Origin: SZUA-442 sp963759175
GTDB lineage: Bacteria; Actinomycetota; Acidimicrobiia; Spongiisociales; UBA5794
Reading direction: 5' to 3'
Assembly: GCA_963759175.1 (NCBI GenBank)
Contig: CAVWXP010000010.1
Coordinates: 1 to 64,000 of the forward strand
Length of the DNA: 64,000 bases
A program made the translations under genes and the position numbers. This document shows positions 33,957-43,329 of this stretch, one piece after another (position 1 is the stretch's first letter; every line of letters begins with the position of its first letter). Under the pieces are notes generated by a model. The model did no database searches. It was not told the DNA's origin and saw only the letters and a program-made list of their open reading frames with translations.

Positions 33957-36847
33957 CACGCGGTGATCGCCCGCCACACCCGCTCGGGGGTGAATGGGAT
34001 GGCATTGATACGGACGCCGGTCGCGTCCACGATCGCGTTCCTGATGGCTGGGGCCACGCCGTCCTTGGGGATCTCGGCGATGGCCTTGGCACCGAACGGA
34101 CCGCTCTCCTCGAGGGTCTGCACGAGGATCGCCTCGAGGTGGGGCATCTCGTCCGCCCGGTAGATCTTGTAGGGCCCGAACGATGCGTTGACCATGCGTC
34201 CCGATTCGTCGTAGGCCATCTCCTCGCAGTGGCCGTACCCGAGGGCCTGGACCATGCCCCCCTCCACCTGTCCTGAGGCCGTGACGGGGTTGATCGGGAC
34301 ACCGCAGTCGACCGCCATCACGAGCGACACGACCGTCACCTGACCCGTCTCGATGTCGACTTCGACCTCGGCGAACTGCCCGGCGTACGGTGGTGGGGAT
34401 TCCGGGGAGACATACGACGCCGTCGCCATGATCTGGTGTTGCGCCTCCTGGTGCAACGACGACAGGGCGATCGTCGCCAGGGTCACCGATTGCCCGTCGT
34501 TCGACCAGGCGGCTCCGTCGCGGAGGTCGATCGCCCCGGTCGGGACGCCGAGGAGGTGTGATGCCCGAGCCACGATCTGCTCCCTGACCTCCTCGGCGGC
34601 ACGCTTGACGGCCATGCCAGAGATGTACGTGGTGCTCGATGCATAGGCGCCGGTGTCGAACGGTGTCATGTCGGTGTCAGACGAGTACACGACGATGTCC
34701 TCGGTGGCCACACCGACCACTTCTGCGGCGATCTGGGCCAACACGGTGTCCGATCCGGTGCCGAGGTCGGTCGCGCCAACGAGGAGGTTGAAGGATCCGT
34801 CGTCGTTGATCTTGAGACTCGCACCGCCCATGTCGAGGCCGGGTATCGCCGTGCCGTGCATGCACATGGCGAACCCGATCCCGCGTCGGATGTGGGGACG
34901 ATCGGGAGGTGTTCGCCAGGCTGGGTCCTCGCGGCGGCGCCAGTCGATCGCCCGCATCCCCTGGAGCACGGCCTCCTCGAGACCGCTGGAGGTGATGATC
35001 GGCATCACCCCTTCCTCGATGTCCCCCTCCCCGAGCTGGGGAGCGATGTCGATGGGATCCCCGACACCCGTCCAGTTGCTACGCCGGAAATCGATCGCGT
35101 CGAGCCCGAGCTCGTGGGCGATGTCCTCCATGTGGGCTTCGAGGGCGAAGAGCGCCTGGGGCGCCCCGTATCCGCGGTAGGCGCCGGGCACAGGGATGTT
35201 CGTGTACGCGACCTTGCAGTCGAACGCCTTGACAGGGGCGTTGTACGAACTCAACCCGCGCAAACCCGACACCATCTGGACCGTGAGTCCGTGGGTCCCG
35301 TAGGCGCCGGTGTTGGCGACGATCTCCATCCGTTGGGCCGTGAGCTTGCCGTCGGCATCGACCCCGGAGGTGAACGTGATCGTCTGCGGATGCCGCGTAC
35401 GCGAGGAGACGAACTCCTCCTCCCTGGTGAGCTCGAGCCTCACCCGACGGCCGGTCGCCATGGTGAGGTGCCCCACGATGTCCTCGATCAGCATCTCCTG
35501 CTTGACGCCGAAGCCCCCGCCGATGCGGGGCTTGATGATGCGGATCTGGCGCACGGGGATACCGAGGAGCGGCGCCACCATCCTCCGGACGTGGAACGGG
35601 ACCTGGGTCGAGGTCGTGATGACCATGCGCTCGTCGCTGTCCCACTCGGCGATCGCCACGTGGGGTTCGATGGGGGTCTGTTGCACCTGGTGGACGCGGA
35701 AGGTTCCGGAGAACACACGCGGTGACGCCTCGAGCGCAGCCTCGACGTCGCCCGTCTCAGCCACGAGGTGGTGGACGATGTTGCGGGTGGCGTCGTGTGC
35801 CCCTTCCATGTCTGGCTCGTCGTGGATGACCGGAGCGCCCTCGGCGATCGCTTCGTTCTCGTCGAACACTGCGGGGAGTACCTCGTAGGTGACGTCGATG
35901 AGCCCGATGGCCTCGATCGCGATCTCCTCGGTGTCGGCTGCCACGGCCGCGACCCGATCACCGACGTAGCGGACCTTGTCGTCGAAGCTGACCTGGTCAT
36001 ACGGGAGCGGATTGGGGTAGCTCTGACCACCCGACGCGTACCGCACCCTTTCGATGTTGCCGTGATGGATCACGGCGCGCACACCGGGGAGGGCTCGCGC
36101 CGCCGAGTCGTCGATGCTGACGATGCGGGCGTGCGCGTGGGGGCTGTAGAGGACCTTGGCGATGAGCGCAGTGGACAGGTCGGTGTCGTCGGTGAACGCA
36201 GCGTTGCCCTTCACCAGCTTGATCGCATCGGTCTTCGCCGCACCGTGCCCGACAACTCGCGTCGAGGGCACGTCATCGCTCGGGACGACCCTCGGTGCGA
36301 TCGGTGGGAGGTCGTCCCGATCGCTGTGCGAGCCGCTCGCCCCTTCGAGGCGATCGAGGTACACGAGATCCACCGGGTCCGGTTCCTCGCCGAGGAGCAG
36401 GGCTGCTGCCCGCGACACGGCGTGCACAGGTCGCAGGTAGCCCGTTTCGCGATCGAGGACACCCGACAAGGCGTCGCGGATCTCCTCTTCGGTGGGATTG
36501 GCATTGCGTTCGAGCAGCGCCTTTGCCGCGAGGATCATCGCCGGCGTCGAGTATCCGGACTGGATGGCGCCCGTGTCGATGAAGGCCTGTTGGATGGGAT
36601 GGATCTCCCTGGGTCCGGCGAGGCCCTCGACGGTCTCGATCTCGTGACCATCTGCCTGGGCAGCAAGCATCACATCCGCCGAGACCAGGACACCATCCAC
36701 GAGGACACCGGCTGCGCCCGTCTCCCCCGTGTCGGAACCGAAGCGGACCGAATGGAAACCGGCCCGTCGCAGCACCGTGCGCAAGGACTCGTGTGGGGCA
36801 CAGGCCAGGGTCACCGACTCGCCGTTGAGTACGATGTCGATCGTCAT
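33956..36847 (-). CDS. xdhD: XdhD-like molybdopterin hydroxylase with degenerate 2Fe-2S domain
   Basis: The 963-aa protein fuses a ferredoxin-like region (1-160) to the large Mo-binding subunit. The Mo part carries GGGFGVKQEM, AYRGYGAPQALF, MAVDCG and the catalytic-Glu region SGPFGAKAIAE. In the N-terminal region none of the eight [2Fe-2S] cysteines is present: the first-cluster equivalents read GSDTGETGAAG, QCGFC is QSGYS (97, 100) and CRCTG is DRETG (132, 134). E. coli XdhD, as I remember it, shows the same loss. Without clusters, electrons must leave another way, perhaps via YgfK. It likely hydroxylates a purine at a specific ring position. Confidence 0.88.
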   Translation of the reverse strand: MTIDIVLNGESVTLACAPHESLRTVLRRAGFHSVRFGSDTGETGAAGVLVDGVLVSADVMLAAQADGHEIETVEGLAGPREIHPIQQAFIDTGAIQSGYSTPAMILAAKALLERNANPTEEEIRDALSGVLDRETGYLRPVHAVSRAAALLLGEEPDPVDLVYLDRLEGASGSHSDRDDLPPIAPRVVPSDDVPSTRVVGHGAAKTDAIKLVKGNAAFTDDTDLSTALIAKVLYSPHAHARIVSIDDSAARALPGVRAVIHHGNIERVRYASGGQSYPNPLPYDQVSFDDKVRYVGDRVAAVAADTEEIAIEAIGLIDVTYEVLPAVFDENEAIAEGAPVIHDEPDMEGAHDATRNIVHHLVAETGDVEAALEASPRVFSGTFRVHQVQQTPIEPHVAIAEWDSDERMVITTSTQVPFHVRRMVAPLLGIPVRQIRIIKPRIGGGFGVKQEMLIEDIVGHLTMATGRRVRLELTREEEFVSSRTRHPQTITFTSGVDADGKLTAQRMEIVANTGAYGTHGLTVQMVSGLRGLSSYNAPVKAFDCKVAYTNIPVPGAYRGYGAPQALFALEAHMEDIAHELGLDAIDFRRSNWTGVGDPIDIAPQLGEGDIEEGVMPIITSSGLEEAVLQGMRAIDWRRREDPAWRTPPDRPHIRRGIGFAMCMHGTAIPGLDMGGASLKINDDGSFNLLVGATDLGTGSDTVLAQIAAEVVGVATEDIVVYSSDTDMTPFDTGAYASSTTYISGMAVKRAAEEVREQIVARASHLLGVPTGAIDLRDGAAWSNDGQSVTLATIALSSLHQEAQHQIMATASYVSPESPPPYAGQFAEVEVDIETGQVTVVSLVMAVDCGVPINPVTASGQVEGGMVQALGYGHCEEMAYDESGRMVNASFGPYKIYRADEMPHLEAILVQTLEESGPFGAKAIAEIPKDGVAPAIRNAIVDATGVRINAIPFTPERVWRAITA

Positions 36848-37578
36848 GACGGACCCCCGATCCGTGCGAGCACCCGATCGGAGAGCACACCGGCGAGATG
36901 TAGGCGATACGCCGACGATCCTCGGAAGTCGGACGGTGGGTCCAGATCATCGAGCGTGCCGGGTTCCACGACGACCGGCCGATCAGCCACCCCGGCGAGG
37001 GCGAGGCGTGCTTGTGCTCCACGGGCACGATGGGCAACGGCCATGACGATCGGTCGGTCCTTGGGCGTGCGTGCCGTCCACTCGGCGGCCCCGACACCGT
37101 CGGCCGGGAAGGAGATCGCCGTGATGATCGCACCTTCGGGCGAGGCCCCGGCCCCGACGAGGTCATCGATCGGAACCGATCCGTGACCCTCCAGGGTCGC
37201 CACCTCGACCTGGGCCCCCATCGCCATCAGTGTCGTGAGCAGCGGACTCTCGCGATCCGCGTCGCCCACCACTCCCCCGATGGTTCCGACGCCGCGAAGT
37301 GTGCTCGGCCCCTCGAGGTCCGCTGCGTCGACAATGATCCGGTCGATCCCAGCGGTGTCGACGAGATCCTGGAGCGTCGTCATCGCACCGACGGTCATCA
37401 CCTCACCGTCACGCGAGACGCCGGTGAGGCCCAACGCCTGGAGGTCGACGACTTCCCACGAACCGGAGCCGAGGGTCGGTACGACCGACGTGCCGCCACC
37501 GAGGACCACTGCCGTGGGTCGTGCAGCGAGGGCAACGGCATCATCGAGGGTGAGCGGTCGGTGGTACTGCGTGGTCAC
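36844..37578 (-). CDS. ygfM: YgfM-like FAD-binding molybdenum hydroxylase subunit
   Basis: The 244-aa protein resembles the FAD-binding middle subunit of xanthine dehydrogenases, with VVLGGGTSVVP near residue 25 and RGVGTIGGVVGDADRESPL near 95 (flavin contacts). It lacks the Fe-S-proximal extension of larger homologues. In E. coli ygfM is directly upstream of xdhD, and here the stop overlaps the xdhD ATG by four bases, so assignment rests on both sequence and order. It is the first gene of the leftward operon. Confidence 0.8.
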   Translation of the reverse strand: MTTQYHRPLTLDDAVALAARPTAVVLGGGTSVVPTLGSGSWEVVDLQALGLTGVSRDGEVMTVGAMTTLQDLVDTAGIDRIIVDAADLEGPSTLRGVGTIGGVVGDADRESPLLTTLMAMGAQVEVATLEGHGSVPIDDLVGAGASPEGAIITAISFPADGVGAAEWTARTPKDRPIVMAVAHRARGAQARLALAGVADRPVVVEPGTLDDLDPPSDFRGSSAYRLHLAGVLSDRVLARIGGPS

Positions 37579-37692
37579 GGCGGTGGTGCACCCCTGTTCG
37601 GACGAGCACCCACCCTACCGAGGCGGGTGTGCTCGCAGCCTCATGATACGGACGAGACCACGCAGGCCCGCGGCCCCGTCCCACACGAATGG

Positions 37693-37698
37693 TACATT
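37693..37698 (+). promoter_or_regulatory. Candidate -10 element of the 8-oxoguanine deaminase operon
   Basis: TACATT at 37693-37698 lies eight bases before ATG 37707, so the mRNA would have almost no leader. The 128-bp gap between the divergent ygfM and deaminase genes must contain both operon promoters. I see no clear -35 or inverted repeat in it. Confidence 0.35.
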
Positions 37699-37706
37699 GG
37701 GCATCG

Positions 37707-39115
37707 ATGGGCAGCCTCCTCGTTCGCAACGCACACGTCCTCGCGACGATGGACGACGGCGACACCGAGATCCTCGATGGTGGCCTGTTCGCCGTCGACG
37801 GGTTCATCACCGCGGTGGGTACCACCGATGATCTGCCGGACACCGCTGACGAGGTCTTCGACGCCAAGGGCCACGTCGTGCTTCCCGGCCTCATCAACAC
37901 GCACCACCACTTCTACCAGACACTGACGCGCGCGGTCCCCGGCGCCCAGGACGTCGGTCTCTTCGGCTGGCTCCGTACGCTCTACCCCATCTGGGCCCGC
38001 ATGACCCCTGACGACGTGCGCATCGCGACACGCCTTGCCCTGTGTGAGCTCGCCCTCTCGGGGTGTACGACGTCATCCGACCATCAGTATCTGTTCCCCA
38101 ACGGTGCGCGCCTCGACGACCAGATCGACGGGGCCTCGGGGGTGGGGATGCGGTTCCACGCTCGCGCGGATCCATGAGCCTCGGCGAGAGTGCCGGCGGC
38201 CTCCCACCCGATTCGGTGGTCGAGGACGAGCACGCGATCCTCACCGACACCGAGCGGGTCATCGAGGCATTCCACGATCCCGCTCCAGGGGCGATGACGC
38301 GCATCGTCGTCGCACCGTGCTCACCGTTCTCCGTCACCCCCGAGATCATGCGGGCCTCGGCCGAGCTCGCACGGATCCACGGCGTCCACCTCCACACCCA
38401 CGTCGCCGAGACCCACGACGAGGAGCGGTTCTGCATCGAGACGTTCGGCCGAAGGCCCGTGGAGTTGATGGAGGACCTGGGATGGGTCGGCAGCGACGTC
38501 TGGTACGCGCACGGGATCTTCGTCGACGCGGCGGAGATCGCCCGCATGGCGGCCGCGGGCACTGGCGTCGCCCACTGCCCTTCGTCGAACATGCGGCTCG
38601 CTTCGGGCATCGCTCCGGTCCGCAGCTACGTCGATGCGGGGGTCCGACTCGGGCTCGGGGTCGATGGGTCTGCGAGCAACGATGGCAGCCACATGATCGC
38701 CGAGGCGCGTCAGGCGATGCTCCTCGCTCGGCTCGATGCGGCACCCTCACTCCGTGGCGGCGCCTTGATGACGGCTCGAGAGTCGCTGCGCATCGCCACG
38801 CGTGGCTCAGCGACCGTGTTGGGTCGACCCGATCTGGGTGCCCTCGAGGTCGGGCGATGCGCCGATTTCATCGCCATCTCGCTCGACCGGCTCGAGTACG
38901 CAGGCGCTCTCCACGATCCCGTTGCTGCGGTCGTGTTCGCGGCGCCGGTGCGGGTGGATCGTTCCTACGTCCATGGCAGGCCCATCGTGAAGGATGGCGC
39001 GCTCGTGGGTGTCGACGTGCCAGAGTTGATCGCCCACCACAACGAGTCCGCGACCCGACTCGTCGGGGGCGCACCACCACGGATGCGTGTTCCGAATGGG
39101 CCGGCTTCCGGCTAG
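37707..39115 (+). pseudogene. 8-oxoguanine deaminase-like amidohydrolase interrupted by a one-base frameshift
   Basis: The first frame (37707-38177) has LPGLINTHHHFYQTLTRA, LSGCTTSSDHQYLFP and ends GVGMRFHA. The second frame continues RGSMSLGESAGGLPPDSVV, HTHVAETHDEERF, VAHCPSSNMRLASG and GLGVDGSASND to 39115. Adding one base in the GCGCG tract near 38163 gives RFHATRGSMSLGE and restores a full-length (about 469 aa) enzyme. It is very like Pseudomonas 8-oxoguanine deaminase, which makes urate from 8-oxoguanine. It is either a recent pseudogene or a sequencing error. It leads the operon of the xanthine-dehydrogenase-type subunits. Confidence 0.82.
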
Positions 39116-39124
39116 CGTCGCCCC

Positions 39125-39925
39125 ATGGACTTCATCGCCGCCACCCAAGTCGACGAAGCGCTCGATGCCATGGCCGACCTCGACGATCCACGGCCCCTCG
39201 CCGGCGGCACGGATCTGATGGTCGGAGTCAACCTCGCCCACTATCGACCGACCTCGGTGGTGTCCGTGCGCAGGATCGGCGACCTCGCCGGCATGGATCC
39301 CCGTCGGATCGGTTCGGGAGTGACATGGGAGCGGCTGGAGCACTCCGAGCACCGTGGCCTCGCCCAGGCCGCCCGCACCGTCGGTTCGCCCCAAATACGT
39401 TCGGCAGGCACCATCGGGGGCAACATCGCCACAGCGAGTCCCGCCGGAGACGGTCTGCCGTGGATCGCGGCTGCCGAGGCGTCGATCGTCGCTCGCTCGC
39501 GGGATCGCGGGGAACGAACCATCCGCTGGGACGATTTCTTCGTCGGCGTCAAACGTACGTCACTCGCCCCCGACGAGCTGATCGTCGGTGTCGAGGTTCC
39601 CGACGATGTCCCGGCGATCCAGGAATTCGCCAAGGTCGGCGTTCGCAACGCCATGGTGATCGCGACGGTCAGCTGCCTCGTGATGCGCGGCGACGACGGG
39701 TTCCGCATCGCCCTCGGATCGGTAGCCCCGACCCCCATCCGTGCACGGCGAACCGAGGCCATGCTGAACGAGGCAACGCACATCACCGGCGAGGTACTCG
39801 ATCGCATCGCTGCGATGGTTGCAGGCGAGATCAGACCGATCACGGATCATCGCTCCACTGCCGCCTATCGGACCCACGCGGCAGGTGTGCTGGCGCGCCG
39901 GCTCGTGGAACGGTGCCTCGCATGA
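39125..39925 (+). CDS. Xanthine-dehydrogenase-type FAD-binding subunit
   Basis: The 266-aa protein has the flavin motif RPLAGGTDLMVGVN near residue 25 and IRSAGTIGGNIATASPAGDGLP near 95. These are the standard CO/xanthine dehydrogenase medium-subunit motifs. It accepts electrons from the [2Fe-2S] subunit and passes them to NAD or another acceptor. The gene is 9 bp after the deaminase and its stop overlaps the next ATG. The order FAD, Fe-S, Mo, MocA-like matches pucC-E-D-B type sets. Confidence 0.9.
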   Translation: MDFIAATQVDEALDAMADLDDPRPLAGGTDLMVGVNLAHYRPTSVVSVRRIGDLAGMDPRRIGSGVTWERLEHSEHRGLAQAARTVGSPQIRSAGTIGGNIATASPAGDGLPWIAAAEASIVARSRDRGERTIRWDDFFVGVKRTSLAPDELIVGVEVPDDVPAIQEFAKVGVRNAMVIATVSCLVMRGDDGFRIALGSVAPTPIRARRTEAMLNEATHITGEVLDRIAAMVAGEIRPITDHRSTAAYRTHAAGVLARRLVERCLA

Positions 39926-40383
39926 CCGTCTCGTTCATCGTCAACGGCGTTGCCGTCTCCGTGGACATCGAGGGTCCAGCCAGCCTGCTCAGCATCCTTC
40001 GCACGGAACTCGGCATGGCTGGCACCAAGGATGCATGCGAGCAGGGTGAGTGCGGGTCGTGCTCGGTGATCATGGACGACGACCTCGTCTGCTCGTGCCT
40101 CGTCATGGCGGCCGACGCCGCCGGCACGTCGATCATCACGATCGAGGGTCTGGGATCGGAAGGCTCCCTCCACCGCGTCCAGGAGGCGCTGCTCGAACAC
40201 GGAGCGGTCCAATGCGGATTCTGCACGCCAGGGTTCGTCGTCGCCGGGGCTCATCTCCTCGCGTCGAACCCAACACCGTCCGAACTCGAGGTGCGCGAGG
40301 CACTCGCCGGAAACGTCTGCCGATGCACCGGATACGGAGCGATCCTCCGGGCCTTCGAGGACCTCGGCGAGGACTCACCATGA
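39922..40383 (+). CDS. Xanthine-dehydrogenase-type 2Fe-2S subunit
   Basis: The 153-aa protein carries all eight cluster cysteines: the first set in ACEQGECGSC and VCSCLV, the second in VQCGFCTPG and NVCRCTGYG. It is the complete electron-transfer subunit that XdhD in this window lacks. ATG 39922 overlaps the upstream stop and its own stop overlaps the Mo subunit ATG, so three subunits are made from one coupled message. Confidence 0.93.
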   Translation: MTVSFIVNGVAVSVDIEGPASLLSILRTELGMAGTKDACEQGECGSCSVIMDDDLVCSCLVMAADAAGTSIITIEGLGSEGSLHRVQEALLEHGAVQCGFCTPGFVVAGAHLLASNPTPSELEVREALAGNVCRCTGYGAILRAFEDLGEDSP

Positions 40384-42599
40384 CCGTCGACACAGCGTCC
40401 GTCGTACGAGGCGGTATCGGAACGAGTGTGCGAAGACCGGACGGCGAACCGAAGGTCATGGGCAACTTCGCATACGCGTCGGATCTTCACGCCGACGGCA
40501 TGCTGTGGGGTGCCACGCTGCGGAGTCCGCATCCCCACGCACGGCTGATCGGCCTCGACACGTCCCGAGCCGTCGCGATGGATGGTGTCCACGCGGTCCT
40601 CACGCAGGATGACGTACCGGGCAAGCCGTCGTTCGGCCAGGAGGAACAGGACCAACCGGTGATGTGCGACGGAATCGCCCGCTACTGGGGTGAACCCGTC
40701 GCGGTCGTCGCCGCCGAGGATGAGGAGACCGCCCGCCTCGCGGTCTCGGCGATCGTCGCCGAATGGGAGCCGCTCGCACCCCTGGTCGATCCCAGGTCCG
40801 CCCTCGACTCCGGTTCCGTCTACCGCTCGATGCAGATACGTCGCGGCGATCCCGAAGCGGCAGGCACCGTCATCGTCGAGGGGTTCTATGAGACGGCAAC
40901 CCAGGACCAGGCGCCGCTGGGTCCCGAAGCCGGCATGGCCATTCCCGACGGCGACGGCGGCCTCGACCTGCACGTGACGAGCCAGTGGATCCACGTCGAC
41001 CACCAGCAGATCGTCGCGTGCCTTGCCATGCAACCCGACCAGATCCGGTGCCACCCCGTCGGCATCGGTGGCGCCTTCGGCGCCCGCGAGGACATCTCGG
41101 TGCACATCCACGTCGCAATGCTGTCGTTGGCCACCGGGCGACCCGTCAAGATGGTGTACGACCGCAGCGAGTCGTTCGTCGGCCACGTGAAGCGACATCC
41201 GTCCATGCTGTGGTGTCGCCACGAGGCCGATGCCGATGGCACGCTCGTCAAGGTGGACACTCGCCTCATCTTCGATGGTGGCGCCTACGCCCACACGAGT
41301 AGGGCCGTCCTCGCAAACGGTGCGTTCTTCACCGTTGGGCCCTACCGGTGCGACAACGTCTTCGTCGACGCCGCCGCGGTGCGCACGAACAACCCACCAG
41401 CAGGAGCAATGCGCGGTTTCGGAGCCGTCCAGACGTGTTTCGCATACGAAATGCAGATGGACAGGTTGGCACGGGCCCTCTCGATGGACCCGCTCGACCT
41501 GCGACGCAAGAACGCCCTCGCCCCGGGTGATCCCATGGCGACGTCGGGTCAGATCATCGAGGGCTCGCTGCCGACGGTCGGGGTGATCGATGCCGTTGCC
41601 GCCATTCCCCTCCCACCGCCGATCGAAGGCGACGACCCCCGATCGCTACCAGGCGGGACCGGACTCACGACCCCTCCATCGCGCGTCGTGCGGGGCGTCG
41701 GCTATGCGGTCGGACTCAAGAACCTGGCGTTCTCGGAGGCCTTCGACGACTTTGCCGAGGCGCGGGTCGTGATGACCACCGCAGGTGTCGAGGTGCATAC
41801 GGCAGCGATCGAGGTCGGTCAGGGGCTCATCACCGTGTGCCAGCAGATCGCCAGGACCGTACTGAACGCCGATCGCGTGGCCGTTGTGTGGGCGGACACC
41901 TCCCAGATCGGATCGGCGGGGTCGACGTCGGCTTCCCGCCAGACACAGATGACCGGGGGTGCCGTGCATGCGGCGTCGGTCGGGCTCAGGGACGCGATCC
42001 TCGAACGCCACGGTGGGGACGACCTCCGATCCGATGGCGTGTACCGAAGCGGCGAACGCGTCGCGACCATCGACGAGATCTGCGCAGGGGGACCGGTCGA
42101 ACACCATGTGCAGTTCCGCCATCCGCCGACGGAACGACCCGACGAGAACGGCCAGGGCAACGTGCACGCTGGGTTCGTCGTTGCGGCACACCGAGCCGTG
42201 GTCGATGTCGATCCGGACCTCGGCCTCGTTCGGGTGGTGCGCGTCGACACGGCCCAGGACGTCGGGAAGGCCCTCAACCCCCAGGCGATCACCGGGCAAC
42301 TCGAGGGTGGCATCATGCAGGGCACCGGGTTCGCCGTCATGGAACGCCTCGTCGTGGAGGAAGGCGTGATCCTCAATCCCACGTTCACCGACTACCTCGT
42401 TCCGACCTTCATGGACGCTCCCGCCGTCGAGACGCGCATCATCGAGGAAGGAGACCACTGGGGTCCCTTCGGAGCGAAGGGCATCGGGGAGTCACCAACG
42501 ATCTCGTCGACCCCGGCGATCGTGTCGGCGATCGCCAACGCCATCGGCAAGGACCTGACGCGTGTTCCCGTCCTTCCCGAGGACATCGTCGGTTTGTGA
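40380..42599 (+). CDS. Xanthine-dehydrogenase-type molybdopterin-binding subunit
   Basis: The 739-aa protein has VGIGGAFGAREDISVH near residue 225, NPPAGAMRGFGAVQTCF near 338, an acidic/Gln-rich cofactor region AIEVGQGLITVCQQIA near 475, and WGPFGAKGIGESPT near 700 with the catalytic Glu. It hydroxylates hypoxanthine/xanthine or a related purine, but aldehyde-oxidase-like specificity cannot be excluded from sequence. The neighbouring 8-oxoguanine deaminase, adenine deaminase and YgfK make a purine substrate most likely. Confidence 0.88.
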   Translation: MTVDTASVVRGGIGTSVRRPDGEPKVMGNFAYASDLHADGMLWGATLRSPHPHARLIGLDTSRAVAMDGVHAVLTQDDVPGKPSFGQEEQDQPVMCDGIARYWGEPVAVVAAEDEETARLAVSAIVAEWEPLAPLVDPRSALDSGSVYRSMQIRRGDPEAAGTVIVEGFYETATQDQAPLGPEAGMAIPDGDGGLDLHVTSQWIHVDHQQIVACLAMQPDQIRCHPVGIGGAFGAREDISVHIHVAMLSLATGRPVKMVYDRSESFVGHVKRHPSMLWCRHEADADGTLVKVDTRLIFDGGAYAHTSRAVLANGAFFTVGPYRCDNVFVDAAAVRTNNPPAGAMRGFGAVQTCFAYEMQMDRLARALSMDPLDLRRKNALAPGDPMATSGQIIEGSLPTVGVIDAVAAIPLPPPIEGDDPRSLPGGTGLTTPPSRVVRGVGYAVGLKNLAFSEAFDDFAEARVVMTTAGVEVHTAAIEVGQGLITVCQQIARTVLNADRVAVVWADTSQIGSAGSTSASRQTQMTGGAVHAASVGLRDAILERHGGDDLRSDGVYRSGERVATIDEICAGGPVEHHVQFRHPPTERPDENGQGNVHAGFVVAAHRAVVDVDPDLGLVRVVRVDTAQDVGKALNPQAITGQLEGGIMQGTGFAVMERLVVEEGVILNPTFTDYLVPTFMDAPAVETRIIEEGDHWGPFGAKGIGESPTISSTPAIVSAIANAIGKDLTRVPVLPEDIVGL

Positions 42600-42603
42600 A
42601 CCG

Positions 42604-43194
42604 ATGACCACGACGGCGATCGTGCTCGCCGCTGGTGCGTCCCAACGTATGGGGCGGACCAAACTGCTGCTCCCCCATCGCTCGACCACGCTCCTCGGGG
42701 CGACGGTCGCCGCCGTGGCCGCAAGCACGGTCGACCGGGTGATCATCGTCGCGGGCGCCGAGACGGCTGCTGCAGCCTCGGCGTTGGCCGACCACCGGGT
42801 GAGCGCCGTCGAGAATCCCGATCCAGCCCGTGGCAACATGTCCTCATTGGCGACGGCCATCGACGCCGACCCACACGCCTCGTTCTTCATCATCGTGGCC
42901 GGAGACCTGCCCACGATTGCACCCGCAGCCATCGACGCCGCCGCCGCCGATGCACGGACCGACCATGCCTGGGCCGTGGTGACGGCCTACCGCGATCGCA
43001 TCGCCCACCCCTTCGTCCTCTCGCGAGCGGCCGTCGACGAACTCGGGCACCTCGAGGGGTCGAAGGTGCTCTGGAGGGTCCTCGTCGAGGACGGGGACCC
43101 CCGCGTACGGCGCGCTTCGTTCGACACCGATGCACCGATCGATGTCAACACCCCGGACGACTACGCCGAGCTCACGAGGCGTTCCCCGGCCTGA
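42604..43194 (+). CDS. mocA: MocA/PucB-like molybdenum cofactor cytidylyltransferase
   Basis: The 196-aa nucleotidyltransferase has the signature VLAAGASQRMGRTKLLLP at residues 7-24, NPDPARGNMSSLATAI near 75, and IVAGDLPTI near 98 (metal site). MocA adds CMP to molybdopterin to make the cytosine-dinucleotide cofactor used by many hydroxylases. It ends the operon 4 bp after the Mo subunit, suggesting a dedicated cofactor form for these enzymes. Confidence 0.88.
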   Translation: MTTTAIVLAAGASQRMGRTKLLLPHRSTTLLGATVAAVAASTVDRVIIVAGAETAAAASALADHRVSAVENPDPARGNMSSLATAIDADPHASFFIIVAGDLPTIAPAAIDAAAADARTDHAWAVVTAYRDRIAHPFVLSRAAVDELGHLEGSKVLWRVLVEDGDPRVRRASFDTDAPIDVNTPDDYAELTRRSPA

Positions 43195-43329
43195 CACCGG
43201 TCGCGCCTGACACGGTGCACGACCAGGCACTCCACTAGAGTTCATGAGTTGGGTAGTGCGCGTTTCAGGAATCTCATCGTGACCCGGGCACTACGGACAC
43301 GCACCGACCGCACGAGCGAGGAGACGAAC

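Noticed and set aside
38035..40383. A 782-aa open frame spanning the deaminase and FAD-subunit genes
   Set aside because: Most of it is a low-complexity Arg/Pro/Gly translation of real genes in other frames. Only its tail, the 2Fe-2S subunit from 39922, is genuine.
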